DNA of 64,000 nucleotides, taken from positions 48,461,307 through 48,525,306 of the forward strand of contig OY821521.1 in assembly GCA_963682025.1 (NCBI GenBank). The letters run 5' to 3'. The position numbers and the translations under genes were made by a program. Shown one piece after another: positions 33,457 through 44,460 of this stretch; the stretch's first letter is position 1; every line of letters begins with the position of its first letter. The stretch is from Cordilura impudica. Its lineage: Eukaryota; Arthropoda; Insecta; Diptera; Scathophagidae. The notes below the pieces were generated by a model that worked only from the letters and a program-made list of their open reading frames with translations, made no database searches and had not been told where the DNA came from.

Positions 33457-34298
33457 TTTTTTTTCAAATGAAAAACTTTGCATTGAAGAATGCATTAAAT
33501 GAGGAAAATATAGAAAAATACAGTACAATATATCTGTTAATTTTTCCATATAATAGTACGCCTTTTTTGTGCTCATTAACTCTCTTTCCACAAGAGCCCA
33601 ATGTGTCTCCACTGACCTTAGCTCCGGAAAGTTTGAAGGATTTGCCCCTATTGGTGCAAAAATTACGTTATTGTTCTTGTTAATTATTATTCTGCTGCCA
33701 TTTCAAGTTTAAGTCAAGCTCGTAGCAGAAATTAGTCCCACTGTTCGTCACACTGTCCACACATAATATGCACATACAAAATATGAAAGAAAGACAAACA
33801 GTTGTTTTTTTTTCCCGAGACTTTTGTATTCTTTTGATATGCGGTAACTGGTTGGCTTTTCCTTTTCCAGCTTATTTGCATTTTTGTATAAAACTCATTT
33901 AGTTTAGAGAATTCAAACTTTTTGGCAAAGTTTCCTTTGATTGATACACATTTCTATAACAGACTATTTTCCATGTTACGCAGCAGCATACGAGTATAGT
34001 TTCTAGTTTCAAAACCACTTTTATTTCCTTTACCACTTCCTTGCAAATAACACAAATACAAGAGGCAGCCATGCAGAGTAGAAGTTTAACAACTAGAACT
34101 CTTCAAGCCGCAACACACACACACACACATGGACTATAAAACTAATTTAAAGCGTTTGATGATTATGATTAAGTCTAAGCTTGACCCTTTTAGTTAAACA
34201 AATAAGGAGTGTACGAGGTAGATAGCATTGAAATGGAAACCTCGTATATAACAATGACTTTGTTGAAAGAAGTTTTATACATCATGTAAAACAAAAGA
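33457..34298. other. Unique DNA upstream of the small peptide gene
   Basis: A frame at 33468-33683 contains a more GC-rich end (33590-33680: PQEPNVSPLTLAPESLKDLP) preceded by CTCTCTTTCCACAAG, which could be a splice acceptor. No good donor follows, so it is not called. A (CA)n run lies at 34111-34130. Confidence 0.3.
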
Positions 34299-34306
34299 TA
34301 TAAAAG
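34299..34306 (+). promoter_or_regulatory. TATA box of the small peptide gene
   Basis: TATAAAAG, 53 bases before the ATG at 34359. With the usual ~30-base spacing this puts transcription start near 34330 and gives a ~30-nt leader. Typical of short, strongly and tissue-specifically expressed insect genes. Confidence 0.45.
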
Positions 34307-34358
34307 CAACCATTATGGCAAACAATGTAACAATTTATCACCAAAAGGTGGTTCAACA

Positions 34359-34478
34359 ATGAAATTTTTAACTTTGCTTATAATTTTTATGTTTTTACTT
34401 GAAGTAACAAAAACTTTAGGATTGAGATTTCCTAGTCAAGTGGATTTGCCTGTAGAAGTGCTTGAAAGATTTTATTAA
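34359..34478 (+). CDS. Putative short secreted peptide precursor, 39 aa
   Basis: An ATG in good fly start context (TTCAACAATGAAA) opens a 39-codon frame ending at TAA (34476-34478). Residues 1-21 have the form of a signal peptide: MKF, a hydrophobic core LLIIFMFLL, then a short polar stretch ending in TLG. The remaining ~18 residues (LRFPSQVDLPVEVLERFY) would be the secreted peptide: no cysteine, acidic, aromatic C-terminus. A TATA box lies 53 bases upstream, and AATATAAAAA near 34547 could serve as a poly(A) signal. It lies in non-repetitive DNA between two transposon clusters. Similar size and plan occur in insect male accessory gland and other small secreted peptides, but no family is recognised and function is unknown. 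An intron-containing longer form is possible. Confidence 0.45.
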   Translation: MKFLTLLIIFMFLLEVTKTLGLRFPSQVDLPVEVLERFY

Positions 34479-34837
34479 ATTGTCCAGTTTATGGCTTAAC
34501 CCTTTCAGACCTGAGTAGTAAAAGGATTGTAGTGATTGTTAAACCATCAATATAAAAATTTTTTTGGCAAAGTGTACTTTCTTTTTTTAATTCTCTTTTG
34601 TGTAAAGAGCACCTAAGGGGTTACAATTACTGGATACAGGTAAAAAAATCAGAAAAAATTTAACCAGATCTCACAAACGATATAGCTAGGTCTAGAAGGG
34701 TTAAAGTTTTATTTAAAATTATTCTAGAAAATTATAGAATTATACGCAAATTTGCTGGTTTATTTTTAATAGATTATTCAGTAAATGGTAATTTGAAAAA
34801 ATAATCAACTTCGTTTCCCAAACCATTCAATTAAAGT
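34479..34837. other. 3' flank of the peptide gene, no other feature
   Basis: AT-rich. Two copies of a CCTTTCAGACC/AGAAGGGTT-like stretch flank 34500-34700, but no element could be defined. Confidence 0.3.
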
Positions 34838-34960
34838 CTAAGTCATAGGTCCAATTTAAATCGATCTCATAGGGGTCAGTTTTATGGCTGCTAGATTTGA
34901 ATACATACAGATTTTCAAGGTTTACATGGACACACAGGCGTACGGACGGACATCGCACAC
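34838..34960 (-). mobile_element. Family B fragment (B8)
   Basis: Contains ATCGATCTCATAGGGGTCAG and AAGGTTTACATGGACACACA followed by a short GGAC tract. The ends are missing. Confidence 0.55.
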
Positions 34961-35600
34961 CATTATTGATTATTGATTTTTAAATAAAAGAGCATAAAGT
35001 TGAAAAAACAACTGGGACGAACGGCGAATTTTTCGTTCCGAATATTCGTCGTCAGAAATAAACACATTTGTGTATATGAAAATGCACACAATCAGTGCGT
35101 CGAACGAAATACGTAGTTCGTAACGAACTCTGCGATAGGTTTATTTATATTTCTAACGACGGCGAACGACGAATAAATTGGTGTAGAGTGACCATATTTT
35201 ATTTTAGTTTTTCAAATGTTTTAGTAAATAAAGTAATTTTTGTCTTTAAGTATTGTTTTATATATTATTTATAACTTATAAGATATATAAAATCTATTTT
35301 TAATTATATAATTTTCTTTTACATAGTTTTTTGTTAATATTTATTCCTTTTCGTTTAGTGCTTCTTTTTTTTTTTTTTAAATATGGTCACACTATCAGCT
35401 ACAACATGTAAACAAAAATGACATAAAATTAATTTATTAATGAAAATTTATGTAATTTTTTCAGAATTAAAAAATTAAACGCTGCCGTACAAAAATTAAG
35501 GCGTTTACCATCGTGAACATGATGTTTACAATTGTAATAACTCGTACCAAGTTAAGAATTCTTTTTTTCATATTTTTCCAATATTTATTTGTATACATAA

Positions 35601-36962
35601 GGGTTATGACTTTTTTATTTTTTTTTTGCAAATATCAAATTTTACATGCCCTAGCCAAAAAGGCTATTAAAAAATATTAAGAAACGCAATCTTACTTCTT
35701 CGCTGCTCTCAAAAAAGTTTCCGCACCAATCGCGTTGAAATTTGGTCCATATACTTTTTATTTGATTTAAAATATTTCTTCTACGTTTTAAAGACCATTG
35801 TGTATTTTAGGTGCGATGCCCCGAATGGTTTCAAATGTTCACCACTTATAACACATTTTGTTGCCATTCTAGCAAAATATTTTTTTTTTTCGACGGTCGA
35901 GATATTTTCCGAGTTATGGACTTCCAAAGTTTGGACATTGACTTGTTTATAACTTTTTAGTATCGGAATTGAGTAACATATATATCATTTTGAAGCTCAC
36001 ATGTGTGCCTTTTATTTGATATTTTTAAATTTGAAATCTAACACTTGTCATTATCTGATAAAACGATCTCTGCAATGTTGATATCTACAACATCTGAATA
36101 AGAAAAATCTAGATCCACTAGCTTCATTTCGATGCTCGGTGGAATTCTAGAACAATTCTGGCAATATAAAATATGTCAATTTATATGTCGTGCATGGTAC
36201 GCGACGTATGGTTTTCAGACCATTGTTTCCGCGAAGACAATTTTGAATTATTAAATTTAAAAAGGTAATGAATGTTTTATTAGGCATGGGGTTATGCAGA
36301 AGTCATAAATAATAAATCAGTAGCGTAGTAATATTTGCTCAGAACGTGCTATAAAAGTTGTTCAGGACATTTTCCTTTCTGCAGAAATAGTCGCACTTTA
36401 AATCTTAAATTTATATCATACAATATTCAAATAAATAAATAATCATACCTCGTATCAAAATCTATATTGTTTAAATAATTTTTTTACTATTTATATACCT
36501 AAAACCTCGATCTGCGTCATTAATTGGGACCCAAAAAAGACGACGCAAATCGAAACGACGCAAATCGAAATTAATTTTCCTATACATAAATATTTTGTTA
36601 ATTAATACTTAAATAAATTATTTCCTTGCATTCCTACAGAATTAAATGAGAAATACCCTTTATATAAAATTTAAGCAACGCAAATAAAAAATTTTATGAC
36701 GCAATTAAAAATTTTAACGACGCAACTCTGAAATCACGAAAATTCAAGAACGACGCAAGTTCGAAAACGACGCAAATCGGGGTTTTAGTGTATTAAATTA
36801 ATAAAAAATATAAAAAAAAAATTCAGTGAGTTTTATGAAATTGCATTTGGTGCGAAAGGTTTTTCAGACAAAATGACCTGCAACCACGATTTTTATTATT
36901 AGTTTAGTATTGCCTATCACTTGGTGATAGGTAAAAATTTTGTAAAAAATTAGTCATAACCC
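35601..36962. mobile_element. PIF/Harbinger-like element L nested in J
   Basis: Terminal inverted repeat GGGTTATGACTTTTTTATT (35601) and its complement ending GTCATAACCC (36962). It is flanked on both sides by TAA (35598-35600 and 36963-36965), matching the 3-bp TWA target of PIF/Harbinger elements. About 1.36 kb, no coding signature. It holds MITE K at 36496-36791. Confidence 0.65.
36496..36791. mobile_element. MITE family K nested in L
   Basis: The inverted ends are CCTAAAACCTCGATCTGCGTC-like at the left and GACGCAAATCGGGGTTTTAG at the right, flanked by TA-rich DNA. The interior carries repeated GACGCAA/CGACGCAA motifs near both ends, as expected of transposase-binding sites. A fragment of the same family lies at 3429-3545. 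Confidence 0.6.
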
Positions 36963-37139
36963 TAATGTACATATTATAAATTAAAAACAATTTCAAATGA
37001 CATTACAGCTGTTATGTGAATTCGTCGTAATTGTATTTCATTCGACGAATTTAAGCAACGAATTGTTGCCGACAAATTCGTCGAGCTGTGCGAAATTCGT
37101 CATTCGTCCCAGTTGTGTTTCCACCTTAAGATGTTTTTC

Positions 37140-38347
37140 AGATTTATTTTACGAGACTATTTAGCTAATTTTGTCTTTCTGTCCGTCCGTCCGTCTACAT
37201 GTATATTTCATATGAAATTTAATGCAGATGCTTTAGAATATGCCAAAGATCAGTCATAAAAAATTGATATGATTCTGCTAGGCCACACAGGAGCGGCAGC
37301 TGCGTCGCGTCAGCGGGTTTGAAGAGGAAAGAGGAATCGTATGCAATACAGATTTGCTTGTACTGCAATTCTTTTCATTTCTTCGTTTTCAATTTTCAAC
37401 TTGAAATAAGCCTTGGATTTAATTATTTATTTATTTATTTTTTTTTGTTCGTTGTTATGAAAATTCATAATTGTGACAAAATAAAGTGAAAATTTAAAAA
37501 ATGTGCACAACATATAGTCAAAAATTTTAAATTTAATAGCTGACAGACGGACGGAGGGATAAAACCAAACTAAATCGTCTCGAAAATTATTCATCCTATG
37601 TAATTTTATATTTAAATCTTAAAATATAATTTTATATTTAAATATTTAAATCTTGATAACAAAATAAACATAATATTTTTAAGTGAAGAAGGACGGACGG
37701 ACAAAAAAGCTACAGCGACTCGGAAAATTATTACTTCTATTCTATTTTATTTTCAAAGCTTATTGCGAAACAAATTTATAAATATTTTTTAATTCATGTG
37801 TTTCTTTTTCATGAGTATCAATGTATATTCAGAGTGACCCATTAAAATTTAAAGAAGAGAAAGAATGTCATATATGAATACGAATATTTTTCTGATTTCT
37901 TTTCGATTAAACGTCGACTAAGTTATGAAATTAATTTTAAAAAATTATATGGTATATACATACAAGCAAACGGACGGACGGACAAAAAAAACTGAAGTGA
38001 CTCGGAAAATTAATATTTTCGATCGTTTCATTTATTTTAAAATCTTACTACATAACGAAAAAATTTAAATTTTTTTTCAGAACCACATAAGTAGAGAAAA
38101 GTAAAAGCAACGGTTTTAAATTCATTTTTAATCTTACTGCATAACATACGAGTATATTTTAAAAAGACTTTTTTTAAGACGCAATGGAGAAAGGCGTGAA
38201 GATAATGGTTTCCTTTTTTAAATACCTAACCTCAAGACCCGGTAGCAACCATTTAATTTTAATTAAAACGTTTGTAAAAAATGATTTCTTTATTTTTCAT
38301 GAGTCTTAATGTATATTCAGGGTGGTCCATTAAAAATTCAAATAAAA
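37140..38347. repeat. Degenerate direct repeats with (GGAC)n tracts
   Basis: A GACGGACGGA.AAAAA...CTCGGAAAATTAT module recurs at about 37545, 37690 and 37972, and a CATGAGTATCAATGTATATTC / TTCAGGGTGGTCCATTAAAA block recurs at 37811 and 38299 (488 bp apart). This is a tandemly duplicated relic of a mini-me-like element. No gene. Confidence 0.5.
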
Positions 38348-39112
38348 ACAAGTAAGAAATTATAGTCGGTCTAGAACGACTACACGATACCCTATACCAT
38401 GGTTTAGAGACCCTATCTCTTCGGTCCAACTAATTCGATATAGAAAATAAGCCTAAACCAAATTTGAGTAGCATTGTTATTAATTTTTTTGGCTGCAGAT
38501 ATGAAAAAGTTCATATCGGATGCCATAATTATATGGGGACTAGATCGAAATATGGACCGATCCTGACCATATTTGGTAAAGTCATTTATATTTTGAAAAA
38601 ATATATACAAACCAAATTTGAGAAAAATATGTGCAATATTTTTGTTTTTTGATAGATCTAAGTGAAGATCGGGAAGCAGCTCTATATATGGCGTATAACA
38701 AAGAATTCTCCTATAGGAATTTTTTGGACTACTGATTAGTGGATATAATGAACACATACAAACCCAATTTGTCTGAGATCTGTATGATAATTTGGATCTT
38801 ATGGCAATTTATGTCGATTTTATAGGGGTCATTTGTATGGGGACTAGGTCTGAACATGGGCCGAATTTCACCAACGTTCATCCTATGGCTGATAAAAGCT
38901 TATATACCAAATTTCATCAAAATATATTCATATTTGCGACCTGTAGTTTGATTACAAGGTTTACATGGACACACAGACGGACGGACGGACATCGCTAAAT
39001 CGACACAGAAATTGGTTCTGAGTCGATCAGTATATGATGTATCTAGGTCAAATATTTTTGAAAGTTACAAACAGCAGCACAAAGTCATTATACCCAAACC
39101 ACATGATGGTTT
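38348..39112 (-). mobile_element. Family B element (B9), near complete
   Basis: ACAAGTAAGAAATTATAGTC and a once-mutated palindrome (AGTCGGTCTAGAACGACT), GATACCCTATACCATGG, (GGAC)n at 38978-38990. It ends at ACCCAAACCACATGATGGTT, where the terminal hairpin is damaged. Confidence 0.8.
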
Positions 39113-39479
39113 AAAAATAAAAAATTTCATATATGTATGTGCTACGAAGATTTTTTTAATCAATGTGTTTTTCTGTAAGCCGCAAGTATATAGTTCCGAT
39201 TTTTTTTTAATTTCTTAATTTCAAAATGTCAGCCGATGCGAATTTTTATATCATCGGTTTGGTGTCTGTGTTTCTGTACTGTATATAATTATTGATATAC
39301 GAGTATCTAGTGGATGTGGGAGGTGCCACAAAGTAAATATTAAACATCACACATATGGAGTACTATGAAAGCAAGAGTCCAGAAACTTTTTACGGGTACA
39401 TTAATTACCAATTTGAAGAGGCTAGACAAAACTGGCAAACGTGGCACCTCAAAAACAAAGTAATGTAAATTTTTAGCAT
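39113..39479. other. Unique DNA, no gene seen
   Basis: A 9-bp inverted pair, AGGTGCCAC (about 39329) and GTGGCACCT (about 39442), is the only structure noticed. Confidence 0.35.
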
Positions 39480-40142
39480 ATGCACTATTTTCAGGAAGTG
39501 ATTTCTTTTCCAGAGGTTAACATATTGCAAGTATTACAGTATCTAGGGCATGCAATTTTAGTTAGGTATGTTACATACCATCGGAAACGTTAATTTGTCT
39601 TGTTTCTCAGCTTAAGTTTTATTTTTAAGGTTTAAGAAACACTTACACCCATAATAGGAAAAAATTTAAAATAGTGCATATGCTAAAAATTGAAAAACCG
39701 TTGTGTTGGGTTACAAAACAATTATTTTGATAGATATTGAACTCGCATCCCACGAAGCGACTAAAAAGCTCTTAAAGAAAAAACCTAAGCTTACTTTTGA
39801 GCAAAGAAGGGCCTTTTTTGAAAAAAAGTAAAAAAAAAATTTGATTTAGTAAAAAAATGTAAAAAAATTTTTTTTTTTTGTTTAAATATTTTTTCGAAAG
39901 ATTGAAACCATTTGCGACAAATTTTGCTAAAAACAATTGGTAAAAAGTTACATGGATGAGAAACAACACCTGTTGGGCCAAAATGGCAAATTTTGACCCC
40001 CTTTAACTCAGGGAATTCTTGACCGATCTTGTTGAAAAATTGTGTCTAAACTACTATCCAATAGGACTAACGTTGGTGCAAATCTCATCCCGATAGGAAG
40101 ACATCGGTTTGAAACGTTGGGTCACTTGCCATAAAACGCCCC
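39480..40142. mobile_element. DNA transposon X, right half (X2)
   Basis: Follows X1 from its GAGGTTAACATATTGC block through the poly-A/T core to the end ...ATAAAACGCCCC at 40142. The left terminal repeat is missing. Like X1 it abuts ATATATATAT. Confidence 0.65.
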
Positions 40143-40654
40143 ATATATATATATTAGGATGGGTCAAATTGTAGGGGGCCGAAAAAATCTCCATGGGTTC
40201 ATCGCGATGCTGGTACTATGGGCCATAACAAATATATTTGCCCGAGGAACCGTACCTCTCAAATAATTTACGAGCCCGCCAAAATTTCGATGAAGATATT
40301 TTCATCATATTTTCCATAATACTCATTCAAATGTAAAAAAAATGATTGAAAATGTGTATACCGGGGATTGTATGGGTGGAAAAATCCATATTTCACGCTT
40401 ATTTTTATTTTTAACAGCCGCCAGGGGTATTTTGGATCGCTTTTATAGATTTTTTTCACCTTTTTGGGGAATATTGACGAAATATTGACTAATCGACGAA
40501 TCTTTGAATTTCCCATACTGAAAATAGCCCATCATATTCAGCGCTGAAAATTATGTGCGGTATCCAAATACGACCTATATCGATTTCATTCAATTTAAGT
40601 CAAAAATTTAGTTTTTTTTATTTACTCTTTAAATGAACAAATATAAAAAACGAT
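40143..40654. other. Unassigned DNA, no gene seen
   Basis: Begins ATTAGGATGGGTCAAATTGT after the AT run, which looks like a transposon end, but no partner end was found. The minus-strand frame 40268-40516 has no recognisable domain. Confidence 0.3.
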
Positions 40655-40990
40655 TTTTTTTGACTGAAATTGAAATCACGCTAATTCACAAAATATATCA
40701 TTTGCCTGGGTAAATTTAGGAGAATATTGTTTTTCATTACGTCGAGCAAATTGATATTTAAAATGGGGTAAATCACGCATTATGGTGCCAAGATATGACC
40801 TAAAATATGGAGACACCTCCAAAAATGTTAAAAATTCAGTTCTTTTGTAGTAATAATTTAGCATTAAGTTTTAAAAATTTTTACTTCTTAATATATTTTG
40901 TTGACATTTGTTATTGGTAGTGGAATAAGTCCAGATATTAATGTAAACGTAAAATCCAGGTGGAAGGTATCAAATATTAGGCGTAGACGA
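40655..40990 (+). mobile_element. DINE-1/mini-me-like element, subfamily I (copy 1)
   Basis: Matches 48350-48745 (GAAATCACGCTAATTCACAA, TGGTGCCAAGATATG and CAGATATTAATGTAAACG blocks). It ends GGTATCAAATATTAGGCGTA then GACGAATTTAACACC, the DINE-1-like 3' terminus. Confidence 0.6.
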
Positions 40991-41109
40991 ATTTAACACC
41001 GTTAGTTATTGTAATTGAAAGCAATTATTAAATGCAATCAGCAAGTGGACATTTTGACTGCCCTGGTATTTCTAGTGCTAAATGTATTTATACCCTATAC
41101 TAAGTTTCT

Positions 41110-41618
41110 GCAATTAGTACTGAAAAAGTGAGTAGAGTTGAATCATGATTCATAATTTTATGTACTTATACGCTCTCATACTTATTGAAATGTGGTTGAA
41201 CCTCATATCGACTTTAAAGTTTAAGGCACTTATCATACTCATTCCTTCACTCATAGTGTATAGAAGATGTAAAATAAATATGATTAGCATACGAACATTA
41301 AAATACACATTATAGTAAATATATATGTATAAATATCCATATATATGTACATGGTTGAGTTAAATGAATTGAATCAATTGCAAGTATTATAAGAATTTTC
41401 CCAAAATTTATGTGATTTATGAAACAAACATATTTGGGATGGTCTGAGTATGATGTCGACATCGGATTCATATTTATTGCTACTTACACTTATAATTCAA
41501 CGTTAGTGTGAATACGAGTACATCGTAGGAGTTGTATTTCAATGATCTCTACTCACTTATACTTATAATTTCATGAGTGACTATGAGTAGTGAAAAAACG
41601 ATTCATTGCTGATCTCTG
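41110..41618. other. Possible hAT-like remnant with subterminal repeats
   Basis: Contains several ACTCATACTTAT/AGTGAGTAGAG motifs in both orientations and a right end which, on the complement, reads GGCAGAGATCAGCAATGAAT, similar in style to hAT ends. No matching left end or 8-bp duplication was found. Weak. Confidence 0.25.
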
Positions 41619-42310
41619 CCCTATACCACTACTATGTGGTCTACTTGCTCACGGTTCTTGCTGATGTTTGTAACTATCAAAAATATTTATACCGATTGAC
41701 TCAAAATCATCCTTTGTATCCATTTAGCGATATCCGTCCGTCCGTCCGTCCGTCCGTCTGTCTGTCCGTCCGGCTGTGTGTAGATGTTAACTTTGTGATT
41801 AAACTACATACAGGTCGTAAATATACATAAATATATTTTATATTTTTATATATATTTTTTATATAAGCTTTTTCCGAATATACGACGAACGATACTGAAA
41901 TTGGTGAAAATCGGTGCATATTCAGACCTAGCACCCATAAAAATAACCCCTACCAGACCAACTAAAATTGTCATAAATATACACATATTGATAAAATTGG
42001 GTGTATGCGTGTGTGAGTTATACCCACTAATTAGCAGTTGGAAAATAAACACTCCGTGTATGTGCAGTTAAATCTATAAAAAAGAAAAATGTTGTATATA
42101 TATATTTTTTCAAATTTGGTTTATAGATGTTTTGAGAAAATGTCTTGACTAAATATGGTCAAGATCGGTGCATTTTTTACCTAGTCCCCACAAATTCATA
42201 ACTGTACCATTAAAATTGGTATATGCTTATTTTCTATATCGCTTAATTGCCACAGTGTGATTCAGAGTTTTAAATGTTGGATCCAAGACCGAGTATAATT
42301 TTCCTACCTG
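41619..42310 (+). mobile_element. Family B-like element (B10), diverged
   Basis: CCCTATACCACTACTATGTG, an expanded (GTCC)n(GTCT)n tract at 41733-41771, and an end of GACCGAGTATAATTTTCCTA. An extra (TA)-rich insert lies at 41820-41865. The two proto-microsatellites, TA-rich and GTCY, are the mini-me hallmark. Confidence 0.7.
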
Positions 42311-42315
42311 TTTTT

Positions 42316-42680
42316 CCCTGTTTTTACGAAACGGTTAGATTAGATTAAGAAAGCTCTACGCACTGCGACCAATTTGATTTTTTGTGCGGCCCATGGTTAT
42401 CCTTCTTAAGCCATTTAACCTATCTCACATGATACGGGGGGATATTGTGTATCCTCCATGGGCTAGGGTTCTTTTGCCACTTAGTTTTGGACATTCAGAG
42501 AGAATGTATTCTACCGTTTCCACCCCCCTGCAGAACCTAAATGTGTCTGCAACAGACTGACCTTTTATTCGTAGTTGATATCTAAGATTCCTAAGTCCTT
42601 TTTATCAAGGGAAAGTAATCTTTCCGATTGAACACTTGATGGAGCTATAAATCTCTTAGCTTGTCTTTGGGCAGGACTTA
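42316..42680 (-). pseudogene. LINE C-terminal (zinc-knuckle) relic
   Basis: On the minus strand, in broken frames: SPAQRQAKRFIAPSS, a CRGVETVEYILSECPKLSG segment with a Cys/His knuckle pattern, AHGGYTISPYHVR, and MGRTKNQIGRSA before a stop near the 3' end, then (TCTAA)-type tail. This arrangement matches the end of ORF2 in jockey/I/R1-group non-LTR retrotransposons. It differs from the LINE at 1-921. Confidence 0.55.
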
Positions 42681-42684
42681 TGTG

Positions 42685-43880
42685 CCAGTTTTAGCTGTCA
42701 AACGAACTGTCATACTGGGCTCACTTTTTAACATTTATGATCGAATCTTCCGGAAAATAATCACGAATAAATTCACGTTTCAACAACGCTTCAAAAATAT
42801 CCAATTTTTTATTTTTTTTTAATTAATCAACACTCAGGGGATGCCCTCTACAGATGGAGTGCATTGTGTTGATCTCAGGAAAATAGGTTAAAGAGGAAAG
42901 AGGGAGTAGTTAATTTTTTTTTTTGCAGCGACATACCAAAGCCTCTGGTGGGAATCGAACCCACGACCCCCGCATGATAGGCGAGCACGCTACCTACTCA
43001 CCTACCGGGGCGCTTAATTACTTAATTACTTTACTTTAAAATCAATCATTGATTCGAGGAACTTATAGATCATAACACCAACAGGTCAAAGGAGTGGGCG
43101 TACCGCACGGAATGTCGTCGCTGCAGAGGAAATTGTGGAAGAAGATCCAAATCTATTGAATCGTCATCGGTCGCAGGAATTTGGGCTCTGCCCTTCTACT
43201 ACGTGGACAATTTTGCGCAATAATCTTGCCCTACACCCGTATAAGATCCAGATGGTGCAGAAATTAATGCCACGAGACCATCATATGCTTCGCTCTTTCG
43301 CCGATTTGGCTTTAGAGCAGTGGGAAACTGATCCGATATTTTATCGCAAAATTGTGTTCAGCGATGACGCTCATTTTTGGCTTAACGGGTTTGTTAATAA
43401 ACAAAGTTGCCGCAGACTCCATTACATCCCGAAAAATGCATCGTTTGATGCAGTTTACATGCTGCTGATATCATCGAACCTTATATCTTCAAAAATGAGG
43501 TTTGAGCTCGCGTTCCCCACCATGATGAATAATTTTTTTTTTTTTTTTTGGAAAATATGAATGACATTGATCCAGGTGATTATTTCTCGATTAATTTTTG
43601 TGGGGTTTCGCGAAGTCACTGACTTATGCTGATAAATCAGGAGCAACTGACGCCTTGGAGGCCTACATTGTTTGTGCTTCGTGACAATTCAAACGCCCAG
43701 AATGCGCTTCGTATAGCCATGGTGGCCATATGCCCAAAATCACTTTCAATCATTAAATGACATGTATTATTGATCCTTTGAATAAAATATTTTTTTTGAA
43801 TAAAATTAAATTTTTCGTGTTACTTTTTACAATTTCAAATTCTGTTGGGCTTAAAGAAACCACCCTTTATAAAAGGTAGA
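42685..43880 (+). pseudogene. Tc1/mariner-superfamily transposase relic, split by a SINE
   Basis: After the SINE the frame reads PTGQRSGRTARNVVAAEEIV, EEDPNLLNRHRSQEFGL, the HTH pattern TTWTILRNNLALHPYKIQMV, then LALEQWETDPIFYRKIVFSD with DAHFWLNGFVNKQ. This includes the first catalytic Asp in the SD(D/E)AHFWL motif. A later segment reads LHAADIIEPYIFKNE, and the last codons give HGGHMPKITFNH before the stop near 43758. The 3' end continues to GGGCTTAAAGAAACCACCC, a likely terminal inverted repeat end. The middle of the DDE domain is deleted and a poly-T run (43533-43549) breaks the frame. The left terminal repeat was not found. The SINE at 42822-43013 lies near the N-terminal coding end. Confidence 0.7.
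42822..43013 (-). mobile_element. tRNA-derived SINE (copy 2) inside the mariner relic
   Basis: Complement of SINE copy 1: LINE-derived tail at 42828-42912, a T run, a B box seen as GGAATCGAACC (42951-42961), and a head ending CACCTACCGGGGCGC at 43013. The CTGAGATCAACACAATG... type tail here (on its own strand) is closer to the LINE at 838-921 than that of copy 1. Confidence 0.85.
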
Positions 43881-44429
43881 CACTCTTAATGTCAGGGTTC
43901 ATCATTTGATGAAAATGCCGTTTTTAAATATTAAATAAAAGGGAGTTTTTCTTTTCTCTATATGACTTTATAAAACCATAAGCTGTTTTTTTTTTGCTCC
44001 TTTGAACCTAACACCATACACTGGAGGCTCATAATTTGACCCTATTTTACCACTTAACTTTTACAGCTTCGGCATTAGTAATAGCAAAAAACAATAACAA
44101 TAACAACAAACAGCACAACAAATAAATTAGGGGAAATTGTAATTAAATATTCCTCAATATCCTTAAAGTGTTTATAATTTGTAACTGTAACAGTTATTGC
44201 TAACGTTGTTGTGATTGTTGTTGTTGTGTTTGGGATGTTTCCTTTTTCTTTCTTGGCCACACTTTACAACTGCTTAGGGCCTGTGTTCCTAGCTTTAAAT
44301 ATTATGTGATACTGCTGATGTTAAGGTTTCATAATGTGTTGTTGTAGCTTTTGCTTTTATTGTTGCTGTTATTTGCTAGCAATGCGGTCATTTGAGAATG
44401 GTATTTTTGTAATAATGCTACGTATGTGT

Positions 44430-44460
<31 letters not shown>

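Larger units (their letters stand above)
34999..37125. mobile_element. TTAA-type DNA element J (outer shell of a three-level nest)
   Basis: The terminal inverted repeats are GTTGAAAAAACAACTGGGAC at the left and, on the complement of the right end, GGTGGAAACACAACTGGGAC, continuing with GAAYGRCGAATTT. The right end is followed by TTAA (37126-37129); the left is preceded by TAAA, consistent with a decayed TTAA target duplication (piggyBac/Kolobok-type). The subterminal DNA is rich in TTCGTCG motifs. Element L is inserted at 35601-36962. No transposase seen. Confidence 0.6.

Noticed and set aside
33468..33683. 72-codon frame with a more GC-rich, protein-like end
   Set aside because: Acceptor-like site present but no consensus donor, and the frame's start lies in Helitron-flanking AT DNA. 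Insufficient to call a gene.
41110..41618. Complete hAT element
   Set aside because: Only one hAT-like end and subterminal motifs were found. No opposite terminal repeat or 8-bp duplication, so kept only as a weak remnant.
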